DNA from: Thiobacillus denitrificans
GTDB lineage: Bacteria; Pseudomonadota; Gammaproteobacteria; Burkholderiales; Thiobacillaceae
DNA length: 64,000 nt
Assembly: GCA_002403375.1 (NCBI GenBank)
Contig: DHHQ01000002.1
Location: 1-64,000, forward strand
Direction of reading: 5' to 3'
The position numbers and the translations under genes are program-made. Shown piece after piece: positions 16,687 through 24,800 of the stretch (positions are counted from its first letter, which is position 1; the number at the start of each line of letters is the position of its first letter). The notes under the pieces are model-generated. The model saw only the letters and a program-made list of their open reading frames with translations. It had not been told where the DNA came from and made no database searches.

Positions 16687-18141
16687 ATGACTGAACAAGA
16701 ATTCTTCGAACTCGCCCGCCAGGGCTACAACCGCATCCCGCTGGTGCGCGAGATGCCCGGCGACCTCGAGACGCCGCTTTCCGTTTACCTCAAGCTCGCC
16801 AACACGCCGTATTCCTACCTGCTCGAATCGGTGGTCGGCGGCGAGCGCTTCGGCCGCTACTCCTTCATCGGTCTGCCGGCGCGCACCGTCATCCGCGTGC
16901 GCGCGCACCTGCTGACGGTCGAGACCGACGGCGAGGTGGTCGAGGAGCACAGCCTGCCCGACCCGCTCGCCTTCATCGCCGAATTCCAGGCGCGCTTCAA
17001 GGCCGCGCCGGTCGCCGGGCTGCCGCGCTTCACCGGCGGGCTCGCCGGCTACTTCGGCTACGACACCATCCGCTACATCGAGAAGCGGCTCGCGGCCACG
17101 CGCAAGGACGACGTGCTGCACACGCCCGACATCCTGCTGATGCTGACCGAGGAACTGGCGGTGTTCGACAACCTCGCCGGCAAGCTCTACCTCGTCACGC
17201 ATGCCGACCCGATGCAGCAGAACGCCTACGCCCAGGGCCACCTGCGCCTCGCCGAGCTGGCCGACAAGCTGCGCGCGCCGGTGCACCTGCCGCCCGAGCC
17301 GGCGGTGGCGCCGGACGCGCCGCGCTCCGAGTTCGGCGAGGCCGAGTTCAAGGCGGCGGTGGCCAGGGCCAAGGACTACATCGGCGCCGGCGACATCATG
17401 CAGGTCGTGCTCTCCCAGCGCATGACGCGCCCGTTCGCCGCCTCGCCGCTGTCGCTGTACCGCGCGCTGCGCGGGCTCAACCCCTCGCCGTACATGTTCT
17501 ACTACGACTTCGGCGGCTTCCACGTCGTCGGCTCGTCGCCCGAGATCCTGGTGCGGCTCGAGGGCGACACCGTCACCCTTCGGCCGATCGCCGGCACCCG
17601 TCCGCGCGGCCTCACCCGCGAGGACGACCAGCGCCTCGCCGAGGAACTGCTGGCCGATCCCAAGGAGTGCGCCGAGCACCTGCAGCTGCTCGACCTCGGC
17701 CGCAACGACACCGGGCGCGTCGCCGTCACCGGCTCGGTCAAGGTCACCGAGAACATGCAGATCGAGCGCTACTCGCACGTCATGCACATCGTCTCCAACG
17801 TCGAGGGCAAGCTCAAGCCCGGGCTTTCCGCGCTCGACGTGCTGCGCGCGAGCTTCCCCGCCGGCACCGTGTCGGGCGCGCCCAAGGTGCGGGCGATGGA
17901 GATCATCGACGAGCTCGAGCCGTCGAAGCGCGGCATCTACGCCGGCGCGGTCGGCTACCTCGGCTTCAACGGCGACATGGACCTCGCGATCGCGATCCGC
18001 ACCGCCGTGGTCAAGGACGGCACGCTGTTCGTGCAGGCCGGCGCCGGCATCGTCGCCGACTCGGTTCCCGAGAGCGAATGGAAGGAAACGCAGAACAAGG
18101 CGCTCGCCATCGTGCGCGCGGCGGAGATGCTGCAGGGCTGA
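16687..18141 (+). CDS. trpE: anthranilate synthase component I
   Basis: 484 residues. With TrpG it makes anthranilate from chorismate and glutamine, the first step of tryptophan synthesis. The N-terminal part carries the feedback region around SYLLESVVGGERFGRYSFIG, and the C-terminal chorismate-binding domain shows QVVLSQR, GSSPEILVR, PIAGTRPRG and the ending motif AGAGIVADSVPESEWKET. The last 124 bases are duplicated 1.3 kb downstream. Unlike the usual betaproteobacterial order, trpG is not next but about 37 kb away. No Trp-rich leader peptide is seen; the upstream gap is filled by repeat copy 3. Confidence 0.95.
   Translation: MTEQEFFELARQGYNRIPLVREMPGDLETPLSVYLKLANTPYSYLLESVVGGERFGRYSFIGLPARTVIRVRAHLLTVETDGEVVEEHSLPDPLAFIAEFQARFKAAPVAGLPRFTGGLAGYFGYDTIRYIEKRLAATRKDDVLHTPDILLMLTEELAVFDNLAGKLYLVTHADPMQQNAYAQGHLRLAELADKLRAPVHLPPEPAVAPDAPRSEFGEAEFKAAVARAKDYIGAGDIMQVVLSQRMTRPFAASPLSLYRALRGLNPSPYMFYYDFGGFHVVGSSPEILVRLEGDTVTLRPIAGTRPRGLTREDDQRLAEELLADPKECAEHLQLLDLGRNDTGRVAVTGSVKVTENMQIERYSHVMHIVSNVEGKLKPGLSALDVLRASFPAGTVSGAPKVRAMEIIDELEPSKRGIYAGAVGYLGFNGDMDLAIAIRTAVVKDGTLFVQAGAGIVADSVPESEWKETQNKALAIVRAAEMLQG
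18018..18141 (+). repeat. direct repeat, upstream copy of the trpE 3' end
   Basis: 124 bases ending at the trpE stop. They recur at 19336-19459 with two differences (C/T and T/G). This copy completes the intact trpE reading frame. Confidence 0.95.
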
Positions 18142-18190
18142 GACCGGCGCGCGGGAAAACCTGGGGGTAATCTGTCGCGTTGCCAATTGA

Positions 18191-18218
18191 CGCCTCCGAA
18201 GCGATTCGGGGGCGTTTT
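18191..18218 (+). terminator. intrinsic terminator after the intact trpE
   Basis: CGCCTCCGAA pairs with TTCGGGGGCG (one G-U) around a 4-base loop and is followed by TTTT. Confidence 0.7.
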
Positions 18219-18290
18219 CACGTGGGCCACTGAGACCTGTACGGGTGTGCGCAAAGCCAGCCGCAAGCAATTTGGTTCGGCGTCCCGCCG

Positions 18291-19304
18291 ATGTGTGTTG
18301 TCAAATCATTGATGTATAAAGAATTTCCGTATATAACGACAAACATGAAAGATATACGGAAAAACCTGGGTACTCATGAAATGGGCGGGGACGCCAGGCG
18401 GCAGTATATGGATGCCCTGTCCACCTTCACTGAATGGGAGCGTTCGGTGAAGGAATCCGCCGAGGTCCGGGGTGGCATGTACTGGAAGCCCCAAGGAAAA
18501 ACGGACTACCTGATCCGGACTTCCCCATCCAACTCCCAGAAAAGCCTTGGCCCGAGATCCCCGGAAACCGAGGATATTCACGTGAAATTCACCGAGCGCA
18601 AAGCCAGCTCAGAAAAAAGGGTCAAGAACCTCGTGGCCCAGCTTGCCGTTCACAAGCGCTTGAACCGGGCGTTGTTCGTGGGGCGAGCGCCACAAATGCT
18701 GGTCGACATTCTGACCATGCTCGATCGTGCCGGGATTGCGGAGCACTTCACGGTGGTTGGGACGCATGCGCTCTATGCCTACGAGGCAGCGGCCGGTGTT
18801 CGCATCGAGTCCGGCGATGCGCTGGCAACCAAGGACATCGATCTGCTTTGGGATACGCGAAAGCGCATCCAGTTTTCAATCACGATGGGGCTTGCCGGAT
18901 ACTCCATGCTGGGGCTCTTGAGAAAGGTCGATCCCAGCTTCAGGCTCCGGCGTGACCAGTTGTATACCGCGGTCAACGACAAGGGTTTCGAGGTGGACAT
19001 TATTCGCCGCGAGGCGGCGGAAGGTGATCCCCACCCCCTGCGTATCACGGATGCCGAGGATGATTTCTGGGTGATGCAGGCAGAACGCGCCGCGGAACTG
19101 CTGAACGCCCCGCGTTTCAGCGCCATGATCGTTGCCCCATCCGGGGACATGGCCAGAATGACCACCATATCACCGATAGCCTTTGCCAGGTTCAAGCGGT
19201 GGCTGGCCGCCCAGCCCACCCGCGACCCCATGAAAAGATCACGGGACACCCTGCAGGCCGATGTCGTCGAGCAGATCGTCGCGGAGTATTTGCCACACCT
19301 CTGA
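18291..19304 (+). CDS. nucleotidyltransferase-fold protein, possible toxin or defence gene
   Basis: 337 residues from the first ATG; ATGs at 18312 and 18345 are alternatives since none has a clear ribosome site. The N-terminal third is Lys/Arg-rich. From about residue 145 it shows a nucleotidyltransferase-like motif: HFTVVGTHALYAYEAAAGVR, then ATKDIDLLWD with the paired Asp expected to bind metal. A later FEVDIIRREAAEGD may supply the third carboxylate. It resembles the GSU2403/NTP_transf_8 group, whose role is unknown; related folds include AbiEii and MenT toxins. It has no partner gene and is the only cargo between two copies of the trpE end. GC is lower than its neighbours, suggesting transfer. 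Confidence 0.7.
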   Translation: MCVVKSLMYKEFPYITTNMKDIRKNLGTHEMGGDARRQYMDALSTFTEWERSVKESAEVRGGMYWKPQGKTDYLIRTSPSNSQKSLGPRSPETEDIHVKFTERKASSEKRVKNLVAQLAVHKRLNRALFVGRAPQMLVDILTMLDRAGIAEHFTVVGTHALYAYEAAAGVRIESGDALATKDIDLLWDTRKRIQFSITMGLAGYSMLGLLRKVDPSFRLRRDQLYTAVNDKGFEVDIIRREAAEGDPHPLRITDAEDDFWVMQAERAAELLNAPRFSAMIVAPSGDMARMTTISPIAFARFKRWLAAQPTRDPMKRSRDTLQADVVEQIVAEYLPHL

Positions 19305-19335
19305 CCTCCTCCTTGCATTGAAGACCAAGGCTCTC

Positions 19336-19459
19336 CGGCACGCTGTTCGTGCAGGCCGGCGCCGGCATTGTCGCCGACTCGGTGCCCGAGAGCGAATGGA
19401 AGGAAACGCAGAACAAGGCGCTCGCCATCGTGCGCGCGGCGGAGATGCTGCAGGGCTGA
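19336..19459 (+). repeat. direct repeat, downstream copy of the trpE 3' end
   Basis: Encodes the last 40 or so codons of trpE with the stop but no start. It is followed by a strong terminator, so it is probably the original gene end displaced by the insertion. Confidence 0.9.
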
Positions 19460-19486
19460 GCCCCGCGCCCGGCAAGCGGAAAAAGC

Positions 19487-19518
19487 AAGAGGGGGCGTTT
19501 CCGCCCCCTCTTTTTTTT
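19487..19518 (+). terminator. intrinsic terminator after the displaced trpE end
   Basis: GAGGGGGCG and CGCCCCCTC pair around TTTC and are followed by eight T. It lies 17 bases from the convergent end of the outer-membrane barrel gene and may serve both directions. Confidence 0.9.
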
Positions 19519-19534
19519 GCGTCGCCTACGACTT

Positions 19535-21769
19535 TTACATCGCGTACGACACGCCGACCGCGAGCAGGTGCACGCCACCCGACAGCAGGTCGTAGGCGTC
19601 GTCGCTGTAGCGGTCGTAGACGTAGTTCACGCGCAGCGTCGCGCGGTCGTTGACGAGGTAGTTCGCACCGAGCGCGAACGAGTGCAGCGTGTTGTCGATG
19701 ACGGCGTCGGTAGTGCCGGTCGCCGCGACGATCGAGTCCAGCACCGTGCCGCTCGCCACGTCGCCGCTCGATTTCGAGAGCGTGTAGCTGCCGTCCAGCC
19801 TGAGCTTGTCGCTGTATTGCCAGTCGCCGCCGAGGCTCATCACCCAGGAGTCGACCTGGTAGTTGGGCTCGTCGACCAGGGTGAACACGACGCCCGGGTT
19901 CCAGCGTTGCACATCGGTTCGGAACAGGTAGCTCGAGAAGTCGTCCTGCATCCAGTACAGGCTCGCGTAGGCGTTGACGTTCTCGCGCAGCATCGCGTTC
20001 GCGCTCACGCCGGCCGAGTGCAGCGTGCTGTCGATCTCCTGGTTGTAGGAGAGCGCGCCGGTGCCGTCGCTGAAGCTGTTGTTGCCGTTCTGCTTGTCGG
20101 TGTAGTCGTAGAAGCCGCTCACCACCCAGCCCTCGGGCGCCGCGTAGCTCAGCATCGTTTTCAGCCTGAACATCTCTTCGGGTTCGGTGACGAGGCCGGT
20201 CTCGTCGGCCCAGGTGAACGACGGCGTCACGCGCAGGTTCCAGCCGGTCGCCGGGCGCGCGGTCCACTTGAGGTAGACCTCGTCGGACAGGGTGTCCTCG
20301 CGATACAGCGTCTGCGCGGGCGCGATCGCCTGGCCGCCGGTGCCGAAGGTGAGGTCGCGCTCGCGGTCGAGCCGGCGCCAGCCGAGCGTCAGGTTGGAGC
20401 CGAGATACCCCGGCCGCCAGCTCGCCGAGACGCCGTAGTCCATCGAGTTGATGCGGTCGATGCGCGGCGCGGTCGTCGTCGAAATCAGCGCGTCGGGGTA
20501 GGTCGAGTCGTTGTCTCGGTTGGCGTACTTGATGTGGCCCTCGACCGAGACGCCCGGCGAGACCAGCATGTTGGCGGTGAGGTAGGCGTTGTCGTTGGCG
20601 ATCTCGCCCTTGGTGTGGCCGGACACCAGTTCGAGCTCGCTGAACGAATCCTGCTTGAGCCACGACATGCCGTAGCCGGCAGCGACCACGACGCGCTCGT
20701 TGAAGGTCTTGCTGGCGCGGATGCCGTGGCTGACCAGCTGGGTGTCGGGGACGTAGAGCAGCGACGCGATGCGGTCGGCTTGCACGGCGCCGGCCGGGAG
20801 CGCCACGCCGACGTCTGCCAGGTGGCTTTCCACCTGCAGTTCGGGCGCGCGGTTGGTGAATTCCTCGAACGACACCTCGTAGGCGACGTTGAAGCGCTTC
20901 TGCGGCGAAGCCGACACGGTCAGCCCGACGCGGTTCATCCGTTCGTCGACCTCGAGGCTGGCGCCGCGCCAGCGCTCCTGGCCCCAGCCGCCCCCCTGAA
21001 CGTTGCCCGATTCGCCGAGGAAGAACGGCGCGAACTTGTTGCCGTCGCGGCGGTAGCCGGCGTAGTCGACCGACACGGTCGCCTGGTCCCTGAGTGCGGT
21101 CGGCTTCACCTTGAAGCCCGCCGCGTAGGTGGTGCGGTCGATGCTGTAGTCGAAGCGCGCGGCGTCGTCGCTGAACGAGCGATACGGGCCGCTGCCGTCC
21201 TGCTGTCCGCCCGGGCCGGTCAGGATGCCGCCGGCGACCTGGCCGGGGCTGAACAGGTAGTCGATGCCGCCGGTCGCCGAGCGGTAGTGCGAGTAATTGC
21301 CGTAGACGCCGAAGGTGTCGGTGTTGTACTTCGCGCTGCCGCGATGGTTGTGCTCGCCGAAGCCGCGCCGCTCGAGGACGAACACGTCGCGCTCGTCCTC
21401 GGTCACCGTCACGTCGAGGTCGACGTCGCCGTAGACGCCCGAGCGCGTGTCCCCGCCGAAGGCCTCGCGGTAGTCGTAGCGCTCGAGGAAGTGGGTCTTG
21501 TCCTCGCCGACGCCGTCGAAGTAGTCGAACAGGAACAGGCGCGGCGTGACGACCGCAGCGACGACGCGGCCGCCTTCTTCCGGCGCTTCCGCCTCGGCGG
21601 TCCCGGCCGCGGCGGTTTCAGCAGCAGGTTTTTCCGCGGCGGGCGCCGTCGTGGCTTCGGCTGCAGGTTTTTCCGCGGCGGGCGGGGCGCTCATCTCGGC
21701 GGCCTGCAGCGAGGCGGCCAGCAGGGTGAGCGACGGCAGCATCAGGGCGATGGGAAGCTTGCGTGTCAT
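19535..21769 (-). CDS. MtrB/PioB family decaheme-associated outer-membrane protein
   Basis: 744 residues from the ATG at 21769, with GGGAGACG before it; the open frame extends into the neighbouring cytochrome gene but that part is not coding in this frame. A signal peptide (LMLPSLTLLAASLQAAE) is followed by an Ala/Pro/Glu repeat linker (PAAEKPAAE) to about residue 65. The remainder is alternating aromatic/polar beta-strand sequence of a large barrel. Family members sheath an MtrA-type cytochrome so electrons can cross the outer membrane. The N-terminal CxxC found in Shewanella MtrB is not present. It is translated 14 bases after the decaheme gene. No surface MtrC/OmcA homologue is adjacent, as in Fe(II)-oxidising PioAB/MtoAB loci. 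Confidence 0.85.
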   Translation of the reverse strand: MTRKLPIALMLPSLTLLAASLQAAEMSAPPAAEKPAAEATTAPAAEKPAAETAAAGTAEAEAPEEGGRVVAAVVTPRLFLFDYFDGVGEDKTHFLERYDYREAFGGDTRSGVYGDVDLDVTVTEDERDVFVLERRGFGEHNHRGSAKYNTDTFGVYGNYSHYRSATGGIDYLFSPGQVAGGILTGPGGQQDGSGPYRSFSDDAARFDYSIDRTTYAAGFKVKPTALRDQATVSVDYAGYRRDGNKFAPFFLGESGNVQGGGWGQERWRGASLEVDERMNRVGLTVSASPQKRFNVAYEVSFEEFTNRAPELQVESHLADVGVALPAGAVQADRIASLLYVPDTQLVSHGIRASKTFNERVVVAAGYGMSWLKQDSFSELELVSGHTKGEIANDNAYLTANMLVSPGVSVEGHIKYANRDNDSTYPDALISTTTAPRIDRINSMDYGVSASWRPGYLGSNLTLGWRRLDRERDLTFGTGGQAIAPAQTLYREDTLSDEVYLKWTARPATGWNLRVTPSFTWADETGLVTEPEEMFRLKTMLSYAAPEGWVVSGFYDYTDKQNGNNSFSDGTGALSYNQEIDSTLHSAGVSANAMLRENVNAYASLYWMQDDFSSYLFRTDVQRWNPGVVFTLVDEPNYQVDSWVMSLGGDWQYSDKLRLDGSYTLSKSSGDVASGTVLDSIVAATGTTDAVIDNTLHSFALGANYLVNDRATLRVNYVYDRYSDDAYDLLSGGVHLLAVGVSYAM

Positions 21770-21783
21770 GGTCGTCTCCCGCC

Positions 21784-22587
21784 TCAGTATTTCAGTTTGG
21801 GGTCGCTGTGGCTGCCGTGGATCGCGCTGTGGCAGTTGGTGCAGTTGCGCATCTGGGCGCCGTTGAGCGCGCCGGCCGTGGCGTGCCGGTTGGCCGTCAC
21901 CGAGTGGCACTGCAGGCACTGCATCGGCTGCGCCAGCTGAAGCAGGCGGCGGTTCGGCGAGCCGTGCGGGTTGTGGCAGTAGGTGCAGTCCTCGACCACC
22001 GGCGCGTGCTCGAACACCTTGGGCCCGGTGATCGCCTGGTGGCACTGGGCGCACTGGCTGTTCTTGCCGGCGAGCGCCGTCTGCGTCCCGCTGTGCGGGT
22101 CGTGGCAGCTCGTGCACGACAGCCCGCCTTCCTTCACCGGGTGGTGCGACGGCATGTTCATGCGCGCCGCGACGTCCTTGTGGCAGTTCATGCACAGCTG
22201 CGAGTTCCTGTCCGACTTCCACATGCCGATGTTCACGTCCTTCACCTTCGGCGCATGCACGCCATGGCAGTCGCGGCACTCGAGGCCGGCCTGCTTGTGC
22301 GGGGCGAAGGCCCAGTTCATGCGCTTGTGGTCGTTGCTCTTGTGGCAGGCGAGGCAGTTGTCGGCGGCGGGGAGCTTCATCGTGCCGCGGCCGCCCTCGA
22401 CCAGGTGCTTGGGCTCGGGCGTGTGGCAGGCGAGGCAGTCGCTGTGATACGGGTTGACCTTGTGGCCCTCCATCGCCACGTGGCAGGTCTGGCAGGTCTC
22501 GTTGGCGACGGGCGGCGTCTCCTGCGCCAGCGCGGGCGCCAGATGGAGCCCGGCCCAGGCGGCCAGAAGGAACAGGAATGCGCGCAT
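21784..22587 (-). CDS. decaheme c-type cytochrome, MtrA/DmsE/PioA type
   Basis: 267 residues with a signal peptide (FLFLLAAWAGLHLAPALA) and exactly ten CxxCH sites (CQTCH, CLACH twice, CRDCH, CMNCH, CTSCH, CAQCH, CTYCH, CLQCH, CTNCH). Distal His ligands are spread between them, for example PYHSD, EPKH and PSHHPVKEGG. Length and ten-heme count match MtrA/DmsE. It would form a periplasmic heme wire inside the barrel encoded next. Direction of flow (metal oxidation or reduction) cannot be read from sequence; the sulfur-oxidiser context and missing MtrC favour uptake of electrons. Confidence 0.92.
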   Translation of the reverse strand: MRAFLFLLAAWAGLHLAPALAQETPPVANETCQTCHVAMEGHKVNPYHSDCLACHTPEPKHLVEGGRGTMKLPAADNCLACHKSNDHKRMNWAFAPHKQAGLECRDCHGVHAPKVKDVNIGMWKSDRNSQLCMNCHKDVAARMNMPSHHPVKEGGLSCTSCHDPHSGTQTALAGKNSQCAQCHQAITGPKVFEHAPVVEDCTYCHNPHGSPNRRLLQLAQPMQCLQCHSVTANRHATAGALNGAQMRNCTNCHSAIHGSHSDPKLKY

Positions 22588-22922
22588 GGTGAGTTTTTCC
22601 CCTTGATTGTGCTCGTTGCTTTTCTCGTCGAACGCCGCGCGGGCCGGCGCCCGGGGCGGATTGACGTGTTCCACTGGATATTAGCCGCTCGCGGGAACTT
22701 GGCAAACGGCAAACTGTCTGCGGCGCGCGAAAAGACGGGCCTTCGCGACGATCGGCCGTCGTTGTGTTGCGCGCAAACCATATTCGCTCAAAGCGAAAGG
22801 GGCACATTCCCGGCATTCGCATCTACGTAGTTTCCCGAATTCCCTTCCGTCCAAAATCGACTAGCTTGAGGAATCCCTGTCGCAGGTAACGGGTCGGGAT
22901 CTTCATCCAGAGGAGGCGAAAC
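22588..22922. other. 335-base divergent intergenic region
   Basis: Lies between the decaheme cytochrome (minus) and the CSLREA protein (plus). It is visibly less GC-rich than the genes. A GAGGAGG ribosome site precedes the plus-strand gene. No convincing promoter, palindrome or small gene was found. Confidence 0.4.
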
Positions 22923-24641
22923 ATGAATCGCAAACCATTCAGGCTCAGCCGCAAGGCCTTGTTCGGCATCGCGGTGCTCGCTGCGGCAGGGGCGTTGCCG
23001 GTGCAGGCGGCGACGATCACAGTTGATCCAACAGCAGTTGACGAGGCCGCTGACACCGATGGCAAGTGCTCGCTGCGCGAGGCCGTCATTTCAGCCAATA
23101 GCAACACGGCTGTCGGCGTGTGTGTCGCGGGCGAATCCGCGGTGACGGACGTCATCAGCCTGCCGGCGGGAACCTACACCCTCGCTAATGGAACGTCGGA
23201 CGAGGTCGAGGACGCATCGACCGTCGGTATCCTGGACGTGCTAAACACGCCCGACCCCACCATCGGCGACCTCGACATCACCGAGAGCGTCACGATCACC
23301 GGCGCCGGCTCGGCCGTGACCACCATCGACGCCGCGAGTCTCGACCGCATCTTCCACGTCAACGCCGCGACGGGAACGATCGATGTCGCGATCAGCGGCG
23401 TCAAGCTCACCCAGGGCTACACCACGGCAGTCGATCTCGGCGCTGGGCCGGCGTCCGGCTCGGGGCCCCTTGAGACTAGGTACTGGCTGCGCCGTGCGGG
23501 CGGTGCGCTCGCCGTTGGCCCGGCCGCTGCGGTCGTGCTGGTGGACCCCAACGTCACCGGGCAGGCCAACTCCGAGGGGCGTGGCGGCAGCCAGAAACCG
23601 CTTGAGCCCGACGAGGGCGGCGCGACCCTCACGCTCAGACTCGACGACGTGGTCGTCGACGGCAACCACGCCGACGGTGACGGGGGCGGCATCTACACCG
23701 CGGCCGCCATGGCAGCTACCGGCGTCGTCGTGAGCAACAACAACGCACTCACCAACGGCGGTGGCATATACAACGAGGGCAACACCACGATCACCGGCAC
23801 GACCATCACCGAAAACGCGGCCGAAGGCGGCGGCGGGATCTTCATGACCGGCAGCAACACGGTCAACATCATCGGGACGACGCTGAGCTTAAACCGCGCG
23901 GTCGGCGGCGGCGCGATCAGCGGCCGCTCCGGCATGACGCTCAACCTCGTCAACTCAACGCTGAGCGGAAACATAGGCGACGACGTCGGTGCCGGCCTCT
24001 ACACCAACGGCTCGGCCAACCTGAACTTCGTCACCATCGCCAACAATTTCGCCGGCTCCGATTCGGCGACGCAAGGTTCGGGCATCAACGTCTTCCCGGC
24101 GTCACAGCAGGCCAACGCCGTGACGTTGAAGAACGTGCTGCTTGCCGGCAACAAGCGCAGCTGGGCGGAGGGCATGGACGCGACACAGATCGCCGCGCTG
24201 CCGTCCGCCAACTGCGGCACGACGGGTGGAGGCGTTCCGGTGACGACCCTCGGCGGCAACCTCAGCAGCGACACCACCTGCGACGCCTGGCTCAATATCG
24301 GATTTTTCAATAGCACCGATTTCTCGAACGTGGATCCCAAGATCGGTGACCTCGCCGACAACGGTGGCCCGACGTACACCCACGCGCTGGCCGCCGACAG
24401 CCCGGCGCAAGGCCGGGGCATGACCGACCCGGCGATCACCGTCGACCAGCGCGGCGTCGGCCGCCAGACGCCGCCGGACATCGGCGCCTTCGAGCTCGTC
24501 ACCACCGACCCGACCCCATTCAGCGGCGGCGGAGGTGGCGGCTGCGCCGTCGGCGGCGAAGGCCGTCTCGACCCGACCCTGCCGGCCATGCTGGCGGCAG
24601 CGCTGGCCTTGTTCGGCTGGCGGCGCCGGGCGGTCAAGTGA
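22923..24641 (+). CDS. CSLREA-domain beta-helix protein with JDVT-CTERM-like tail
   Basis: 572 residues with GAGGAGG before the ATG. Signal peptide at 1-30 (GIAVLAAAGALPVQA), then the CSLREA motif at 49-54 typical of secreted right-handed beta-helix proteins. Repeating units such as GGGIYNEGNTTITG and GGGIFMTGSNTVNIIG support a parallel beta-helix, as in polymorphic surface proteins. The C-terminus is a tripartite sorting signal: GGGGGGCAVGGEGRLDPTLP, a hydrophobic helix (AMLAAALALFGW) and a basic end RRRAVK. That tail is shared with three other proteins here. The mature product is likely exposed at the surface after processing near the Cys. Ligand unknown. Confidence 0.82.
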   Translation: MNRKPFRLSRKALFGIAVLAAAGALPVQAATITVDPTAVDEAADTDGKCSLREAVISANSNTAVGVCVAGESAVTDVISLPAGTYTLANGTSDEVEDASTVGILDVLNTPDPTIGDLDITESVTITGAGSAVTTIDAASLDRIFHVNAATGTIDVAISGVKLTQGYTTAVDLGAGPASGSGPLETRYWLRRAGGALAVGPAAAVVLVDPNVTGQANSEGRGGSQKPLEPDEGGATLTLRLDDVVVDGNHADGDGGGIYTAAAMAATGVVVSNNNALTNGGGIYNEGNTTITGTTITENAAEGGGGIFMTGSNTVNIIGTTLSLNRAVGGGAISGRSGMTLNLVNSTLSGNIGDDVGAGLYTNGSANLNFVTIANNFAGSDSATQGSGINVFPASQQANAVTLKNVLLAGNKRSWAEGMDATQIAALPSANCGTTGGGVPVTTLGGNLSSDTTCDAWLNIGFFNSTDFSNVDPKIGDLADNGGPTYTHALAADSPAQGRGMTDPAITVDQRGVGRQTPPDIGAFELVTTDPTPFSGGGGGGCAVGGEGRLDPTLPAMLAAALALFGWRRRAVK

Positions 24642-24645
24642 AGTG

Positions 24646-24675
24646 CCGGCCCCGGCCGCATCGGTCGGGGCCGGG
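24646..24675 (+). terminator. hairpin after the CSLREA gene
   Basis: CCGGCCCCGGCC and GGTCGGGGCCGG pair with one G-U around a five-base loop, four bases after the stop. There is no T run, so termination is uncertain. The rest of the gap to 24800 shows only the next gene's ribosome site. Confidence 0.4.
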
Positions 24676-24800
24676 TTGAAGACGCGGGCGGGTGCGGGCC
24701 GACGGCTTGCATCCGCCCGCCGTGCTTGGGCGTCCGGCGCGGCCGGCGCGCGACGGCTCCGTCCGCCTTGCCGGCCCGCGCGCGAACGCGAGGAGGTCGC

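Larger units (their letters stand above)
18142..19459. mobile_element. putative small integrated element at the trpE 3' end
   Basis: The 1318-base unit starts after the trpE stop and ends with the second copy of the trpE 3' end. It holds one gene of visibly lower GC than its surroundings plus a terminator-like hairpin. Regeneration of the gene end at the insertion point is what site-specific elements do at the 3' ends of genes. No integrase, transposase or terminal inverted repeats are seen, so it could also be a remnant or a duplication followed by insertion. Confidence 0.5.
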
